Program-made: the position numbers and the translations under genes
Shown here: positions 51,277-60,548 of the stretch, in pieces
Numbering within the stretch: position 1 is the stretch's first letter
Layout of the letters: every line of letters starts with the position of its first letter
Notes under the pieces: generated by a model
Seen by the model: only the letters and a program-made list of their open reading frames with translations
Database searches by the model: none
Told to the model about the DNA's origin: nothing
Source: Thermovibrio sp.
Lineage (GTDB): Bacteria > Aquificota > Aquificia > Desulfurobacteriales > Desulfurobacteriaceae
Reading direction: 5' to 3'
DNA length: 64,000 nt
Assembly (NCBI GenBank): GCA_015490195.1
Contig: WFYG01000008.1
Span: forward strand, 1-64,000

Positions 51277-52071
51277 ATGAGGAAACTAATGAAGGCTGGA
51301 ACGACAGCAGTTCTCTCACTCATTGTTTCACCTGCAGCATTTGCCCACTTTATGCTTCTTAAACCTTCAACCGACATCGTTGAAGGCCACAGGGCAACAA
51401 CGATAGAGATTGAGGCCAAGTTCACCCACCCGATGGAAGGCGAACCCAACATGCCCTTTAAGATCCTTGATAGTGGAGTAGTGGTTAACGGCCACAGAGA
51501 GAAGCTCCACTGGAAAAAGGTGATGATTCCGGCTATGAAAGGATCAAAAAAACTTGTTCCAATGTATAAGGCTGAGTTTAAACTGAGAAGGCCGGGAGTT
51601 TACAAGTTCTACATCTACCCAAGTGCCTACTTTGAGCCTGCAGAGGAAAAGTTTATTCAGCAGGTAACTAAGGTTGAGGTTGAAGGTTTTGGAATGGAGG
51701 AGGGATGGAACAAACCTATCGGCCTTAAGGCTGAAATTGTGCCTCTGACAAGGCCTTTTGGACTCTGGGAGGGTAACACTTTCAGAGGAAGGGTCTACTT
51801 CAACGGAAAGCCTGCGGCAAACGTAAGGGTTGAAATTGAGTACTTAAATACAAAGGGAGTAAAAGTTCCTGCCGACGCCTTTGTTACTCAGGTGGTAAGA
51901 ACAGATAAGGACGGCTACTTTGAGTACACAATCCCATGGGCAGGATGGTGGGGCTTTTCTGCTATTGGTTACGGTGGTAAAAAACGCTACAAAGATGGCA
52001 AACTCTACCCAGTTGAATTTGACGCTGTAATGTGGGTTAAAGCCTATCCCAAACCTGAAGGGGTGAAGTAA
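51277..52071 (+). CDS. nikK: NikK-like DUF4198 periplasmic nickel/cobalt transport component
   Basis: 264 residues from the ATG at 51277 behind GGAGGAGG. A signal peptide leaves a mature N-terminus beginning AHFMLLKPS, with His early, as in DUF4198/NikK proteins. The last half is a carbohydrate-binding-like beta-sandwich (FRGRVYFNGKPAANVRVEIEYLNT... TDKDGYFEYTIPWAGWWGF). It is the first gene of a five-gene nickel ECF cluster; NikK is thought to capture Ni or Co in the periplasm for the NikMLQO importer. Confidence 0.87.
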   Translation: MRKLMKAGTTAVLSLIVSPAAFAHFMLLKPSTDIVEGHRATTIEIEAKFTHPMEGEPNMPFKILDSGVVVNGHREKLHWKKVMIPAMKGSKKLVPMYKAEFKLRRPGVYKFYIYPSAYFEPAEEKFIQQVTKVEVEGFGMEEGWNKPIGLKAEIVPLTRPFGLWEGNTFRGRVYFNGKPAANVRVEIEYLNTKGVKVPADAFVTQVVRTDKDGYFEYTIPWAGWWGFSAIGYGGKKRYKDGKLYPVEFDAVMWVKAYPKPEGVK

Positions 52072-52667
52072 TGCACATATCTGAAGGGGTTTTACCAGGC
52101 TGGTGTTTAGGAGTAGGATGGGTTCTTACTGCCGGAGGCCTCTACCTGGGACTCCGTTCAATAAAAGGGGAGAAGATCCCCAGAACTGCTCTGCTCTCTG
52201 CTGCCTTTTTTATAGCTTCTCTTATTCACGTACCCATTGGGGTTACGAGTGTTCACCTTCTGCTTAACGGCCTGGCAGGCGCCCTCCTTGGCTGGGCCGT
52301 CTTTCCCGCTCTATTTGTTGCTCTGCTCTTTCAAGCTATCCTTTTCCAGTTCGGAGGAATTACAGTTTTAGGAGTTAACACGTTTAATATGGCATTTCCT
52401 GGAGTTGTGGCCTACTACGCCGTAAGACCTCTTCTCAGGAGAGGGACAACGGGAAGTTTGATAGCGGCAGGAGTCCTGGCAGCACTTATAGGCGTTTTCC
52501 TAGCCGCAACTTTTCTCAGCCTGGAACTTATCTGTATCGGGAGCTCCTTCATAAAAACGGCAGAGCTTGCATTTTTAGCCCACATTCCCGTAGCCGCTGT
52601 TGAGGCAATCATAAATAGTTTTGTTTTCCTCTACCTCAAGAAAAGCGGTATTAAACTGGAGGTTTGA
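52071..52667 (+). CDS. nikM: NikM/CbiM nickel or cobalt ECF substrate-binding membrane subunit
   Basis: 198 residues. The mature-type N-terminus MHISEGVLPGW carries His2, whose free amino group and imidazole bind the metal in CbiM/NikM, so no signal peptide should precede it. There are six or seven membrane spans, with FGGITVLGVNTFNMAFPGV as the conserved family block. The ATG shares a base with the nikK stop. Confidence 0.93.
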   Translation: MHISEGVLPGWCLGVGWVLTAGGLYLGLRSIKGEKIPRTALLSAAFFIASLIHVPIGVTSVHLLLNGLAGALLGWAVFPALFVALLFQAILFQFGGITVLGVNTFNMAFPGVVAYYAVRPLLRRGTTGSLIAAGVLAALIGVFLAATFLSLELICIGSSFIKTAELAFLAHIPVAAVEAIINSFVFLYLKKSGIKLEV

Positions 52668-52669
52668 CG

Positions 52670-53263
52670 ATGAGAAACTTTGTCCTGACGCTTCTCTCTC
52701 TCCTGTTTCTCTTCTCCACCCCGTCACTTGCCCATAAAATCTCCGCGTTCGTTGACGTTGAAGACGGTAACGTCTCTATAGTCTCTTACTTCAGCGACGG
52801 AACCCCGGCAAAGAACGCCAAAGTTACCGTTTACGATTCTAAGGGAAACGTTGTTCTGACAGGAAGAACAAACAAAGAAGGTGAGTTTGACTTCAAGATT
52901 AAGAAGAGCGGAAAGTATAAGGCCGTTGTTCTGGCCGAGCTCGGCCACAGGGCAGTTGTTGATTTTACAGTGGGAACTCCTGCCGGTTCTTCTCAAAGTG
53001 GTACTGGTGGGAATACCGGAACAGAGATAGCTGAACAGAAACAGTCAAAATCTGCCGCTCCACCACCCACAGTAGCGGAGTTCAGGAAAGTTCTGAGGGA
53101 GGAGCTCCGCCCCATACACAGGGAGCTCCTCAAAATAGAGGAAGCTCAGAGTTCTATCTCTTACAAAGATGTTATAGGAGGCCTGGGCTGGATATTGGGT
53201 ATATTTGGTGCTGCGATGTTTGGATACTGCTACAGAAGGAGAGAAGGTGGAAACGCCTCTTAG
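52670..53263 (+). CDS. nikL: NikL-like auxiliary component of nickel ECF transporter
   Basis: 197 residues from the ATG at 52670, 7 bases after GGAGG. Plan: signal peptide (to SLAH), a small beta-sandwich (KISAFVDVEDGNVSIVSYFSDGTPAKNAKVTVYD), a Ser/Gly/Gln linker, a helical region (VAEFRKVLREELRPIHREL) and a C-terminal transmembrane helix (GGLGWILGIFGAAMFGYCYRR). This matches NikL, which replaces CbiN in some systems. Overlaps nikQ by 17 bases. Confidence 0.85.
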   Translation: MRNFVLTLLSLLFLFSTPSLAHKISAFVDVEDGNVSIVSYFSDGTPAKNAKVTVYDSKGNVVLTGRTNKEGEFDFKIKKSGKYKAVVLAELGHRAVVDFTVGTPAGSSQSGTGGNTGTEIAEQKQSKSAAPPPTVAEFRKVLREELRPIHRELLKIEEAQSSISYKDVIGGLGWILGIFGAAMFGYCYRRREGGNAS

Positions 53264-53942
53264 CGGGGAAGGCATTCTCGGTACTATAGACCCCCGGATT
53301 AAAATTCTCTCATTTCTTCTCCTTGCCTGGACGGTTGCCCTTGCCGGCAACCTGCTCCAGGTCTTTGCTTTTCTTCCTCTTGCCCTCCTCTTTTACGCAA
53401 CGGCCTACAGGAAAACGGCAACCATACTGAAAATCCTCCTCTTTGCAGACTTTTTCCTCCTCTTTGTGGTTCTGACCCAGCTTTTCTTAGGCTCTCCCTA
53501 CCAGGGAATCCTCATATTTTTCAAGTCAACAATAATCGTACTATTTTCCCTCCTCCTCTTAACGACCTCACCGGTTTTTGAACTGCTCCACGCCCTCCAC
53601 CACCTCAAAGTACCTAACAAACTCCTGCAGCTGATGTTCTTCTTCTACAGGTACCTGTTTACTCTGAACGAACAGCTAAACCTTGCAAAGAAGTCTGCCA
53701 GGTCAAGGGGGTTTGTACCAAAAACTTCAATTCAGACCTACAGAACCTACGGTTACCTTCTAGGGAACCTCCTTCTAAAGAGCTATTTTAAGTCTGAACG
53801 AGTTTACAGAGCTCTCCTCTCTCGGGGTTTCAAAGGCTACTTTCCGGTATTTAGACACTTCCAGATTGAAAGAAGAGACATAGTTTTCCTCTTAACAACT
53901 CTCATCTACTGGGGTGTAGCCGTTTGGAAGTTCTATCTGTAG
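53247..53942 (+). CDS. nikQ: NikQ/CbiQ ECF transporter transmembrane (T) subunit
   Basis: 231 residues from the GTG at 53247 behind AAGGAG. IDPRIKILSFLLLAW is the usual start of the CbiQ fold, and the coupling-helix motifs are SARSRGF and RALLSRGFKGYFP (A-R-G type). About five membrane helices. It connects the NikO ATPase to the NikM binding unit. Its last 19 bases overlap nikO. Confidence 0.9.
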   Translation: METPLSGEGILGTIDPRIKILSFLLLAWTVALAGNLLQVFAFLPLALLFYATAYRKTATILKILLFADFFLLFVVLTQLFLGSPYQGILIFFKSTIIVLFSLLLLTTSPVFELLHALHHLKVPNKLLQLMFFFYRYLFTLNEQLNLAKKSARSRGFVPKTSIQTYRTYGYLLGNLLLKSYFKSERVYRALLSRGFKGYFPVFRHFQIERRDIVFLLTTLIYWGVAVWKFYL

Positions 53943-54568
53943 AAAACCTGAAAGTTAAACTGGAAGGTAGAGAAGTCCTTAAAGGCATTAACTTCTCTAT
54001 AAAGTACGGAGAGAAAGTCTTTATAACCGGCCCTAACGGAGCTGGAAAGACAACGTTCCTTGAAACCGTAATGGGGTTTATTCCCTTTACTGGAAGGATT
54101 TCTTTTAGGGGAAAACTGCTCAAAAGAGAGAGAGACTTTGAAGAGGTAAGGGAGAAAATAGGTTACGTCTTTCAAAACCCGGATGACCAGCTCTTTGCTC
54201 CAACTGTAGAAGAAGAACTGGCGTTTGCTCCGTTAGTAAAAGGACTAAAAAGGGAAGAGGTTAAACGGATAGTTGAAATCACTCTGAGGGAGTTTGAGAT
54301 AGAACATCTCAGAGAAAAGCCCACATACAAGCTGTCTGGAGGAGAGAAAAGGATAGTCTCCGTTGCCTGCGTGGTTACGATGGAACCGGAGGTAATCCTG
54401 CTGGACGAGCCGACAACAGGGCTTGACAGAAAAAGATGGGAAAAGCTTGTGGCCTTCTTTGAAAAGAGCAGGAGCTCCCTCGTTGTCGTAACCCACGACA
54501 CAAAACTTATGGAGAGGCTGGGCTGGAAAAGGTACGTAATGGAAGACGGGAAGCTCTGCAGTGCTTAA
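53924..54568 (+). CDS. nikO: NikO/CbiO ECF transporter ATPase
   Basis: 214 residues, short for an ABC ATPase. Walker A GPNGAGKTT near 37, Q-loop GYVFQNPDDQLF, signature LSGGEKR, Walker B VILLDEPTTGLD, and switch His in VVTHD. Starts at a TTG inside nikQ, so it depends on coupled translation. It energises import of Ni2+ or Co2+, likely needed for hydrogenase or other Ni enzymes in a hydrogen-oxidising lifestyle (inference). Its end overlaps the converging small membrane gene by 62 bases. Confidence 0.93.
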   Translation: MEVLSVENLKVKLEGREVLKGINFSIKYGEKVFITGPNGAGKTTFLETVMGFIPFTGRISFRGKLLKRERDFEEVREKIGYVFQNPDDQLFAPTVEEELAFAPLVKGLKREEVKRIVEITLREFEIEHLREKPTYKLSGGEKRIVSVACVVTMEPEVILLDEPTTGLDRKRWEKLVAFFEKSRSSLVVVTHDTKLMERLGWKRYVMEDGKLCSA

Positions 54569-54869
54569 AGTAAACAGCAAGAAAAGTTAAAAAGACAAGT
54601 TCTACAAAAAGGAGCAGGAAAAACAGCACTGCTCTTTTACCTTCCGACCATCTTTTCCCGATAAGAACTGTAAGGAAAATGTTGACGGTAATTAGAGCTG
54701 CCATAAACAAAGTGAACTTCCAATTCCCGTTAACTATAGCAGGTATGTAGAAAAAGATTCCGCCCCTGAAGGGAAACTTCCTGAACTCTTCAGGCCACAG
54801 TTTCCCTACAAGAAACATACCTACAACAACCAGAGAGAGTTTAAAGAAAAAAAGGAAAAAGCCGTTCAT
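54507..54869 (-). CDS. Small membrane protein downstream of lon, unknown
   Basis: 120 residues with three predicted membrane helices (about 3-22, 38-70, 82-103) and a basic C-terminal tail ([13 protein letters not shown]). I recognise no family. Its ATG overlaps the lon stop (ATGA), implying coupled expression, and its last 62 bases run through the 3' end of nikO on the other strand. Confidence 0.6.
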   Translation of the reverse strand: MNGFFLFFFKLSLVVVGMFLVGKLWPEEFRKFPFRGGIFFYIPAIVNGNWKFTLFMAALITVNIFLTVLIGKRWSEGKRAVLFFLLLFVELVFLTFLAVYFKHCRASRLPLRTFSSPASP

Positions 54870-57298
54870 TTAACGGCAGCTTCCTCCTTTGAACTTTTTT
54901 TCCTCTTCCTCTTCTTCTTCTCACCCTTTTCAGGGTAGAGGGCTATCTCAAAGACCGGCTCAACCCTGTCAACAAAGATGAGCTCAATTTTCTTCTTGGC
55001 CTCCTCGGGGAGCTCCTCCATAACCTCCTGTCTGTTTTTCTCGGGGAGGATAACCTTTTTGGCTCCATACCTCAGGGCTGCAAGTATCTTCTCTTTGAGC
55101 CCTCCAACTGGAAGAACTTTACCTCCGAGGGTTATCTCTCCTGTCATTGCAACTTCCTTCTTAACTTTCCTACCTGTAAGGGCAGAGAGCATTGCCGTTG
55201 CAATTGTTATTCCGGCCGATGGGCCGTCTTTGGGAATGGCTCCAGCCGGAACGTGGACGTGAATGTCAATCTTCCCAAAGTCCTGCTTTATGTTGTACTT
55301 GTCTGCGTTTGCCTTTATGAACCCTAAGGCGGCCTGGGCAGACTCTTTCATAACGTCTCCGAGCCTTCCTGTAAGAATGAGCCTTCCAGAGCCTTTTGTA
55401 ACCACAGCTTCAATGAAGAGAACGTCTCCACCGACGGGAGTCCAGGCAAGGCCCGTTGCAACTCCAACTTCGTCTTCTCCGAGCTCAAGCTCCGGGATGA
55501 ACTTGGGAGCTCCCAGTATCTTCTCAACCATTTTCTTGGTGATTTTGTATTTCTTCTCCTTCCCTTCGCTTATCCAGAGAGCAACCTTCCTGCAGATGGC
55601 GGCAATTCTCCTGTCTAGGTTTCTGACTCCTGCCTCTCTGGTGTAGTGACGAATTATGTGTAAGAGGGCAGAGTCTGTAAACTCTATGTCATTTTCAGTT
55701 AAAGCGTGGTTCTTCATCTGTTTCGGAACGATGTATCTCTTGGCTATCTGGAGCTTTTCATACTCTGTGTAGCCGGGAATGTTGAGAACTTCTAACCTGT
55801 CGTATAGGGGTTCCGGGATTGTGTGGGGGGTGTTTGCCGTTGCGATGAAGAGGACTTCAGAGAGGTCAAAGGGGTGGTTAATGTAGTTGTCAACGAACTC
55901 TCTGTTCTGTTCGGGGTCTAAAACCTCTAAAAGGGCTGCAGCAGGGTCTCCTCTGAAGTCTGACGCCATCTTGTCTATTTCATCTAACAGGATAACAGGG
56001 TTTTTTGTTCCAGCCTTTCTGAGAGCCTGGATGATCTTCCCTGGCATTGCGCCAACGTAGGTTCTCCTGTGGCCTCTTATCTCCGCCTCGTCCCTAACGC
56101 CACCCAATGAGATCCTTACGAACTTTCTACCCAGAGCCCTTGCAATAGACCTTGCAAGTGAAGTCTTTCCAACTCCCGGAGGGCCGACAAAGCAGATGGT
56201 AGGCTGCTTTACCTCTTTTATCTTCTTCTTCCTCTTCTTTATCAACGATTTAACGGCAAGGTACTCAAGTATTCTGTTCTTCACTTTCTCAAGGTCGTAA
56301 TGGTCTTCGTCTAAGATTTTCCTCGCTCTCTCTATGTCCAACTTATCTCTGGTTCTCTTAGACCAGGGGAGCTCTATCATCCACTCAAGCCAGGTTCTTA
56401 AAACGGCGGCCTCGGCAGACTCAGGGTGCATCTTCTCAAGGCGGGCAAGCTCTTTTAAAACGGCCTCTTCAACCTCTTTGGGCATTTTTGCTTTCTTTAT
56501 CTTTTCCCGATACTCCTCTATCTCTTTGCTTCTCTCCTCTTCCTCTCCCAGCTCTTTCCTTATGGCCTTGAGCTGTTGCCTGAGGAAGTACTCCTTCTGC
56601 TCTTTCTCCATAGACTCACGGGCTTTTGCCCTTATGAGCTCCTGAACCTCTAAAACTTTTATCTCGTGTTCTAACTTCTCGCTTACCTTCTTGAGCCTCT
56701 CTATGGGGTCAACGGTTGAGAGGAGATCTATGGCCTCTTCTGTTGAGAGGTCTAACTGGGCAGCTGTAAGGTCTGCAAGCCTTCCCGGGTCTTCAATGGA
56801 CCTTAAAATTGCAACCATGTCGGGGGGAATCTGTTTTCCAAGGGCAACAACCCTTTCAAGCTGATCTTTAACGAGCTTTACTAACGCTTCTTCCTCTATA
56901 CTCTTCGGCCTGTACTCAGGCTCAATAACGTGCTCAAGGAGAGCTCTGTAAAGACCGTCTTCCTTTTTAAGCTCCTTTATTTTTGCTCTACCAAGACCCT
57001 GAACGAGGATTTTTACCCTTCCGTCGCCCATTTTCATTGCCTTCAGTATTACGGCGACGGTTCCGTAGTCGTAGAGGTCTTCTCGCGTAGGTTCTTCTAT
57101 CTCTTTGTTCTTCTGGGTGGCCAGGAAGATTAGCTTGTGCTCCCTTAAAGACTCCTCAACTGCGTTCAGTGAGAAAGGCCTTCCAACAAAAAGGGGAGCT
57201 ATCATCATCGGAAAGACAACAACATCCCTTAAGGGTAAAACGGGGAGCTCCTCAGGTAATTTTGGTTGAGCTATAGGCTCATTTATCATCTCCGCCAT
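54866..57298 (-). CDS. lon: ATP-dependent protease Lon
   Basis: 810 residues from the ATG at 57298, 7 bases after GGAG; an in-frame TTG lies 2 codons upstream. The N-terminal substrate domain starts [26 protein letters not shown]+ Walker [12 protein letters not shown] near 370, Walker [10 protein letters not shown], and the protease domain with catalytic Ser in PKDGPSAGI and Lys in the VGGLKEK region. It degrades misfolded and regulatory proteins. Its start lies inside galU. It ends in a Lys-rich tail. Confidence 0.96.
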   Translation of the reverse strand: MAEMINEPIAQPKLPEELPVLPLRDVVVFPMMIAPLFVGRPFSLNAVEESLREHKLIFLATQKNKEIEEPTREDLYDYGTVAVILKAMKMGDGRVKILVQGLGRAKIKELKKEDGLYRALLEHVIEPEYRPKSIEEEALVKLVKDQLERVVALGKQIPPDMVAILRSIEDPGRLADLTAAQLDLSTEEAIDLLSTVDPIERLKKVSEKLEHEIKVLEVQELIRAKARESMEKEQKEYFLRQQLKAIRKELGEEEERSKEIEEYREKIKKAKMPKEVEEAVLKELARLEKMHPESAEAAVLRTWLEWMIELPWSKRTRDKLDIERARKILDEDHYDLEKVKNRILEYLAVKSLIKKRKKKIKEVKQPTICFVGPPGVGKTSLARSIARALGRKFVRISLGGVRDEAEIRGHRRTYVGAMPGKIIQALRKAGTKNPVILLDEIDKMASDFRGDPAAALLEVLDPEQNREFVDNYINHPFDLSEVLFIATANTPHTIPEPLYDRLEVLNIPGYTEYEKLQIAKRYIVPKQMKNHALTENDIEFTDSALLHIIRHYTREAGVRNLDRRIAAICRKVALWISEGKEKKYKITKKMVEKILGAPKFIPELELGEDEVGVATGLAWTPVGGDVLFIEAVVTKGSGRLILTGRLGDVMKESAQAALGFIKANADKYNIKQDFGKIDIHVHVPAGAIPKDGPSAGITIATAMLSALTGRKVKKEVAMTGEITLGGKVLPVGGLKEKILAALRYGAKKVILPEKNRQEVMEELPEEAKKKIELIFVDRVEPVFEIALYPEKGEKKKRKRKKSSKEEAAVK

Positions 57299-58172
57299 CT
57301 TCAATCTCCTCTCTCACTCTTTTCTTGAGGAACTTTAAGAAAGAATTCCTTAAATCTTCTCTTCTTAGTGCAAAATCAACTGTAGCCTGAAGGAAACCAA
57401 GTTTATCTCCAGTGTCGTAACGCTTAACTTTTAAAATCCTACCATAGATAGCTTCCCTGCCGTTAAGTATCCGAAGGGCATCTGTCAGCTGAATCTCTCT
57501 GCCTCTACCCGGAGGAGTATTCCTCAAAGCTTCAAACACTCCAGGTGTAAGAACATACCTTCCGGCAATTGCAAGGTTTGAAGGGGCTTCTTCTAAAAAG
57601 GGTTTCTCCACAAGCTCGTCAAGCTTATAGATTCCTTCGTCAACCTCCCTACCTCCAACTATTCCGTACTTGCTTACCTCCTCTTCCGGAACTTCCTGAA
57701 CTCCAACAACAGAACATCTGAACCTTTCAAAAACATCTATCAATTGACCGATTGCTGGTTTCTCAGAAACCATCACATCGTCACCGAGAAGAACCGCAAA
57801 AGGCTCGTTGCCTACGGCGGGCTCAGCAGTTAAGATTGCATGCCCCAGCCCAAGGGGCTCCTTCTGCCTTATGTAGATAAAGTCTGCAAGGTCTGAAATA
57901 TCACGGACTATCTTAAGGAGCTCCTCCTTCCCCTTCTCTTCAAGATTTATCTCAAGCTCAAGGTTTCTATCAAAGTGGTCTTCTATGGCTCTTTTATGCC
58001 TTCCCGTAACAAAAATTATCTGCTCTATTCCTGCAGCAACCGCCTCCTCAACTATGTACTGTATAACTGGCTTATCAACAAGGGGAAGCATCTCCTTAGG
58101 TTGAGCCTTTGTAGCCGGCAGGAACCTTGTTCCAAGCCCAGCAACAGGAATTACGGCTTTTCTAACGACCAT
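57279..58172 (-). CDS. galU: UTP-glucose-1-phosphate uridylyltransferase
   Basis: 297 residues. [34 protein letters not shown] is the nucleotide-binding start, and [20 protein letters not shown] and [14 protein letters not shown] follow. It makes UDP-glucose for LPS, glycans or trehalose. It lies between the rlmI-like gene and lon on one strand, overlapping lon by 20 bases. It is independent of the GDP-mannose branch encoded by manC/algD. Confidence 0.94.
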   Translation of the reverse strand: MVVRKAVIPVAGLGTRFLPATKAQPKEMLPLVDKPVIQYIVEEAVAAGIEQIIFVTGRHKRAIEDHFDRNLELEINLEEKGKEELLKIVRDISDLADFIYIRQKEPLGLGHAILTAEPAVGNEPFAVLLGDDVMVSEKPAIGQLIDVFERFRCSVVGVQEVPEEEVSKYGIVGGREVDEGIYKLDELVEKPFLEEAPSNLAIAGRYVLTPGVFEALRNTPPGRGREIQLTDALRILNGREAIYGRILKVKRYDTGDKLGFLQATVDFALRREDLRNSFLKFLKKRVREEIEDGGDDK

Positions 58173-58192
58173 TTTTCCCCCTATAGTTCAGC

Positions 58193-59395
58193 TTACTTGA
58201 TATCCCAGGGAAATCGCCTGGCAAAGATACACTTCAGGTACCTTGACTCCGGAATCTGAAGGACGAACGGGTGGTCTTTTGACTGATAGGTTGTGTAGAG
58301 AACCTTCAACGGCGTTCTTGTATCAAAGGCCGCAGAGGTGAGAATTTCTTCAAGAATAGGTGGGGTTATGTGATGAGAGCAGGAACAGACGACTATATTT
58401 CCACCCGGCTTCAACATCTTGAGCCCTCTGAGGAAGAGCTCCTTGTAACCTCTCTTTGCCTGTTCAACAACTTTCCTGCTCTTTGCAAAGGCTGGGGGGT
58501 CTATAACTATGGAGTCAAAAGTCTCTCCCCTCTCAGCCATTGACTTCAAGACTTTAAAAGCGTCCCCTTTCACGAAAGAGAATCTATCTGCAACGCCGTT
58601 GAGTTCTGCGTTCTCTCTTGCGAGGTCTAAGGCAAGCTGGGAGCTGTCAACAGCAACTACCTCTCCTGCCTTTCCTATAACGGCAGCGTGGATACCGAAG
58701 CCACCAAGGTGGCAGAAGGCGTCAAGAACTCTGTCCCCTTCTCTGACGAACTCTTTAGCAAACAGGAGTTTATTCTCCCTCTGATCCAGGAAATAACCGG
58801 TTTTCTGGCCTCCAACTATTTGAACATTAAACTTTATACCGTTCTCAAGTATTACAACCCTCTCGGGAACATCTCCGTAGAGGGGTTGCTCAATCAGAGG
58901 CAATCCCTCTAACTCTCTGGTCTGGATGGTTGACTTCTCGTAAATTCCCTTTGGTTTAACAACCTCCACAAGCGCCTTTACAACTGTCTCTTTCAGTATC
59001 TCCATTCCTAAGGTAGTTACCTGTATAACAAGATAGCCGTCGTAATAGTCAACTATCAGGCCGGGCAGGTAGTCAGCTTCCGAGTGAATAAGTCTGAAGG
59101 CCGTGCAGTTTTCAGGAACAACTTCTCTCCTGTAGGAGAGGGCTTCCGAAATCCTCCTGACGAAGAAGTTGTAGTCTATCTCTTCTTCCTTCCTGAAGGT
59201 TAGTATTCTGATGGCTATGTAGCTGTCGGGGTTTATATAACCCTTTGCAAGAAACGCTCCTCTGTAGTCTCTCACTATACAGATTTCCCCCGGCCGGGGG
59301 CGCCTTGAGTAGGAAAGTATCTCGTTTTTGTATATCCAGGGGTGAAATCCCTTCACCCTCTTTTCTTTTCCCTTCTTTATTGAAACCTGAAGCAT
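58193..59395 (-). CDS. Class I SAM-dependent rRNA methyltransferase (RlmI/RlmL-K family)
   Basis: 400 residues. An N-terminal PUA-like domain (KRVKGFHPWIYKNEILS... GEICIVRDYRGAFLAKGYINPDSYIAIRIL) precedes the methyltransferase domain with VLDAFCHLGGFGIHA (SAM loop), VAVDSS and the catalytic-site VIDPPAFAK (DPPxF). E. coli RlmI makes m5C1962 in 23S rRNA; this is the nearest match, though the exact site is an inference. ATG behind GGGAGG, 1 base from the end of the reductase gene. Confidence 0.9.
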   Translation of the reverse strand: MLQVSIKKGKEKRVKGFHPWIYKNEILSYSRRPRPGEICIVRDYRGAFLAKGYINPDSYIAIRILTFRKEEEIDYNFFVRRISEALSYRREVVPENCTAFRLIHSEADYLPGLIVDYYDGYLVIQVTTLGMEILKETVVKALVEVVKPKGIYEKSTIQTRELEGLPLIEQPLYGDVPERVVILENGIKFNVQIVGGQKTGYFLDQRENKLLFAKEFVREGDRVLDAFCHLGGFGIHAAVIGKAGEVVAVDSSQLALDLARENAELNGVADRFSFVKGDAFKVLKSMAERGETFDSIVIDPPAFAKSRKVVEQAKRGYKELFLRGLKMLKPGGNIVVCSCSHHITPPILEEILTSAAFDTRTPLKVLYTTYQSKDHPFVLQIPESRYLKCIFARRFPWDIK

Positions 59396-59396
59396 C

Positions 59397-60518
59397 TTAC
59401 CTCCCGATGAAGACTCCAGGCAGGAGTTTCAGGTATTTAAAGAAACTTTCCCTGTAAGAGAGTCTGCCTGAGAGGAGCTCCGCCGCCAGTTCCGATACAG
59501 AGCGTGACCGTTTTATCATGAAAAAATTTAAACCTTTAAGTGAAAAGAAGAGCCTGCCAACCACCCTTGCCCACTTAAACTCCTCTCCAAACAGTGAGTT
59601 AACTGCAGTTTCGTAGCTTTTCAATTTCTCCAGGTCGCCAGACGTAAGGTACTGCTTCACAGCTCCAGCAGCCACCATTCCGCTCTTAACGGCGTAGTAG
59701 ATTCCCTCCCCTGTTAGAGGATCAACCAGGCCTCCCGCGTCTCCGAGGAAGAGAACATAAGGTCTGTAAACGTCGTTTTTACTCTTCCCCGCAGGTATCG
59801 GGTAGCCAGACTCCCACGTAACTTTACCCTTAAAGCCGTGCTTTTTGTTGAAGTCTGAAAGGAGCTCCCTGAAAGATGAAGTCACCCTCTTATCTCTAAA
59901 TTCACCAAGCCCGGTTGTAACGGTATCTCCTTTAGGAAAAGCCCAGTAGTAACCCCAGCGAAAACCGGTAAAGTCAATAATGAGATCCTCAAAGGGACTT
60001 TCAACGTAAGACTCGTAAGTAAAGCCAATGTCTCTACTAACGCCGAGCTGACGGGCAATCCTGCTGTTAACGCCACTGGCAACGAGGAGAACTCTGACCC
60101 TGTAGCTTCCCCTTGTAGTATTAAGAACAATTCCGTCAAGCCCTTTATCTACAGTTAAAGCCGTTTCTCCAAGGTGAATGTCAAACTGAGAATGGTCTAA
60201 GGAGTTAAAGAGGAAAGCGTCTAGCTCTTCCCTTTGAGTAAGATAAGTCAACACAGAGGTTGAAGGCAGAACAGCTTTACTTTCAGAGTTATAGAGAAGG
60301 AAGCGAGAAACCCGTTTTCTAACTACCGAATCAAGCTCCGGAAACAGTTCCTTTAAGAGAGAATAGGCTTTAGGGGTCAACCCTCCGGCACAGGGTTTCC
60401 TCCTGGGAAACGAAGCCGCCTTCTCAACAGCTAGAATCTTAAGCCCTGAATTTTCAAGAAGCTTCAGAGCAGAGATTCCGGCGGGTCCCAGCCCCACAAC
60501 CGCAACGTCGTAAATCAT
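59397..60518 (-). CDS. Geranylgeranyl reductase family FAD-dependent oxidoreductase
   Basis: 373 residues. DVAVVGLGPAGISALKLLE is the FAD-binding Rossmann start, RRKPCAGGLTPKAYSLL the family substrate motif, and FLGDAGGLVDPLTGEGIYYAVKSG the second FAD motif. Members saturate isoprenoid chains of chlorophyll, archaeal lipids or menaquinone side chains. Partly saturated menaquinones are one possibility here. It lies in the carA-rlmI run, so the operon gives no clear pathway hint. Confidence 0.88.
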   Translation of the reverse strand: MIYDVAVVGLGPAGISALKLLENSGLKILAVEKAASFPRRKPCAGGLTPKAYSLLKELFPELDSVVRKRVSRFLLYNSESKAVLPSTSVLTYLTQREELDAFLFNSLDHSQFDIHLGETALTVDKGLDGIVLNTTRGSYRVRVLLVASGVNSRIARQLGVSRDIGFTYESYVESPFEDLIIDFTGFRWGYYWAFPKGDTVTTGLGEFRDKRVTSSFRELLSDFNKKHGFKGKVTWESGYPIPAGKSKNDVYRPYVLFLGDAGGLVDPLTGEGIYYAVKSGMVAAGAVKQYLTSGDLEKLKSYETAVNSLFGEEFKWARVVGRLFFSLKGLNFFMIKRSRSVSELAAELLSGRLSYRESFFKYLKLLPGVFIGR

Positions 60519-60548
60519 TTCCCCCTTCCTGATTCTTGACCACAGTCT

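Larger units (their letters stand above)
119..59868. repeat. Dispersed GGAGCTCC palindrome (highly iterated octamer)
   Basis: Hand count gives about 55 exact GGAGCTCC copies, about one per 1.1 kb, with first at 119-126 and last at 59861-59868. For ~45% GC fewer than one is expected. Copies fall in all three codon phases: Glu-Leu (16303), Arg/Trp-Ser-Ser (16134, 16653) and Gly-Ala-Pro (39374). So codon bias alone is unlikely to explain it. None seen in the AAA/DUF4276 island. Confidence 0.8.
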
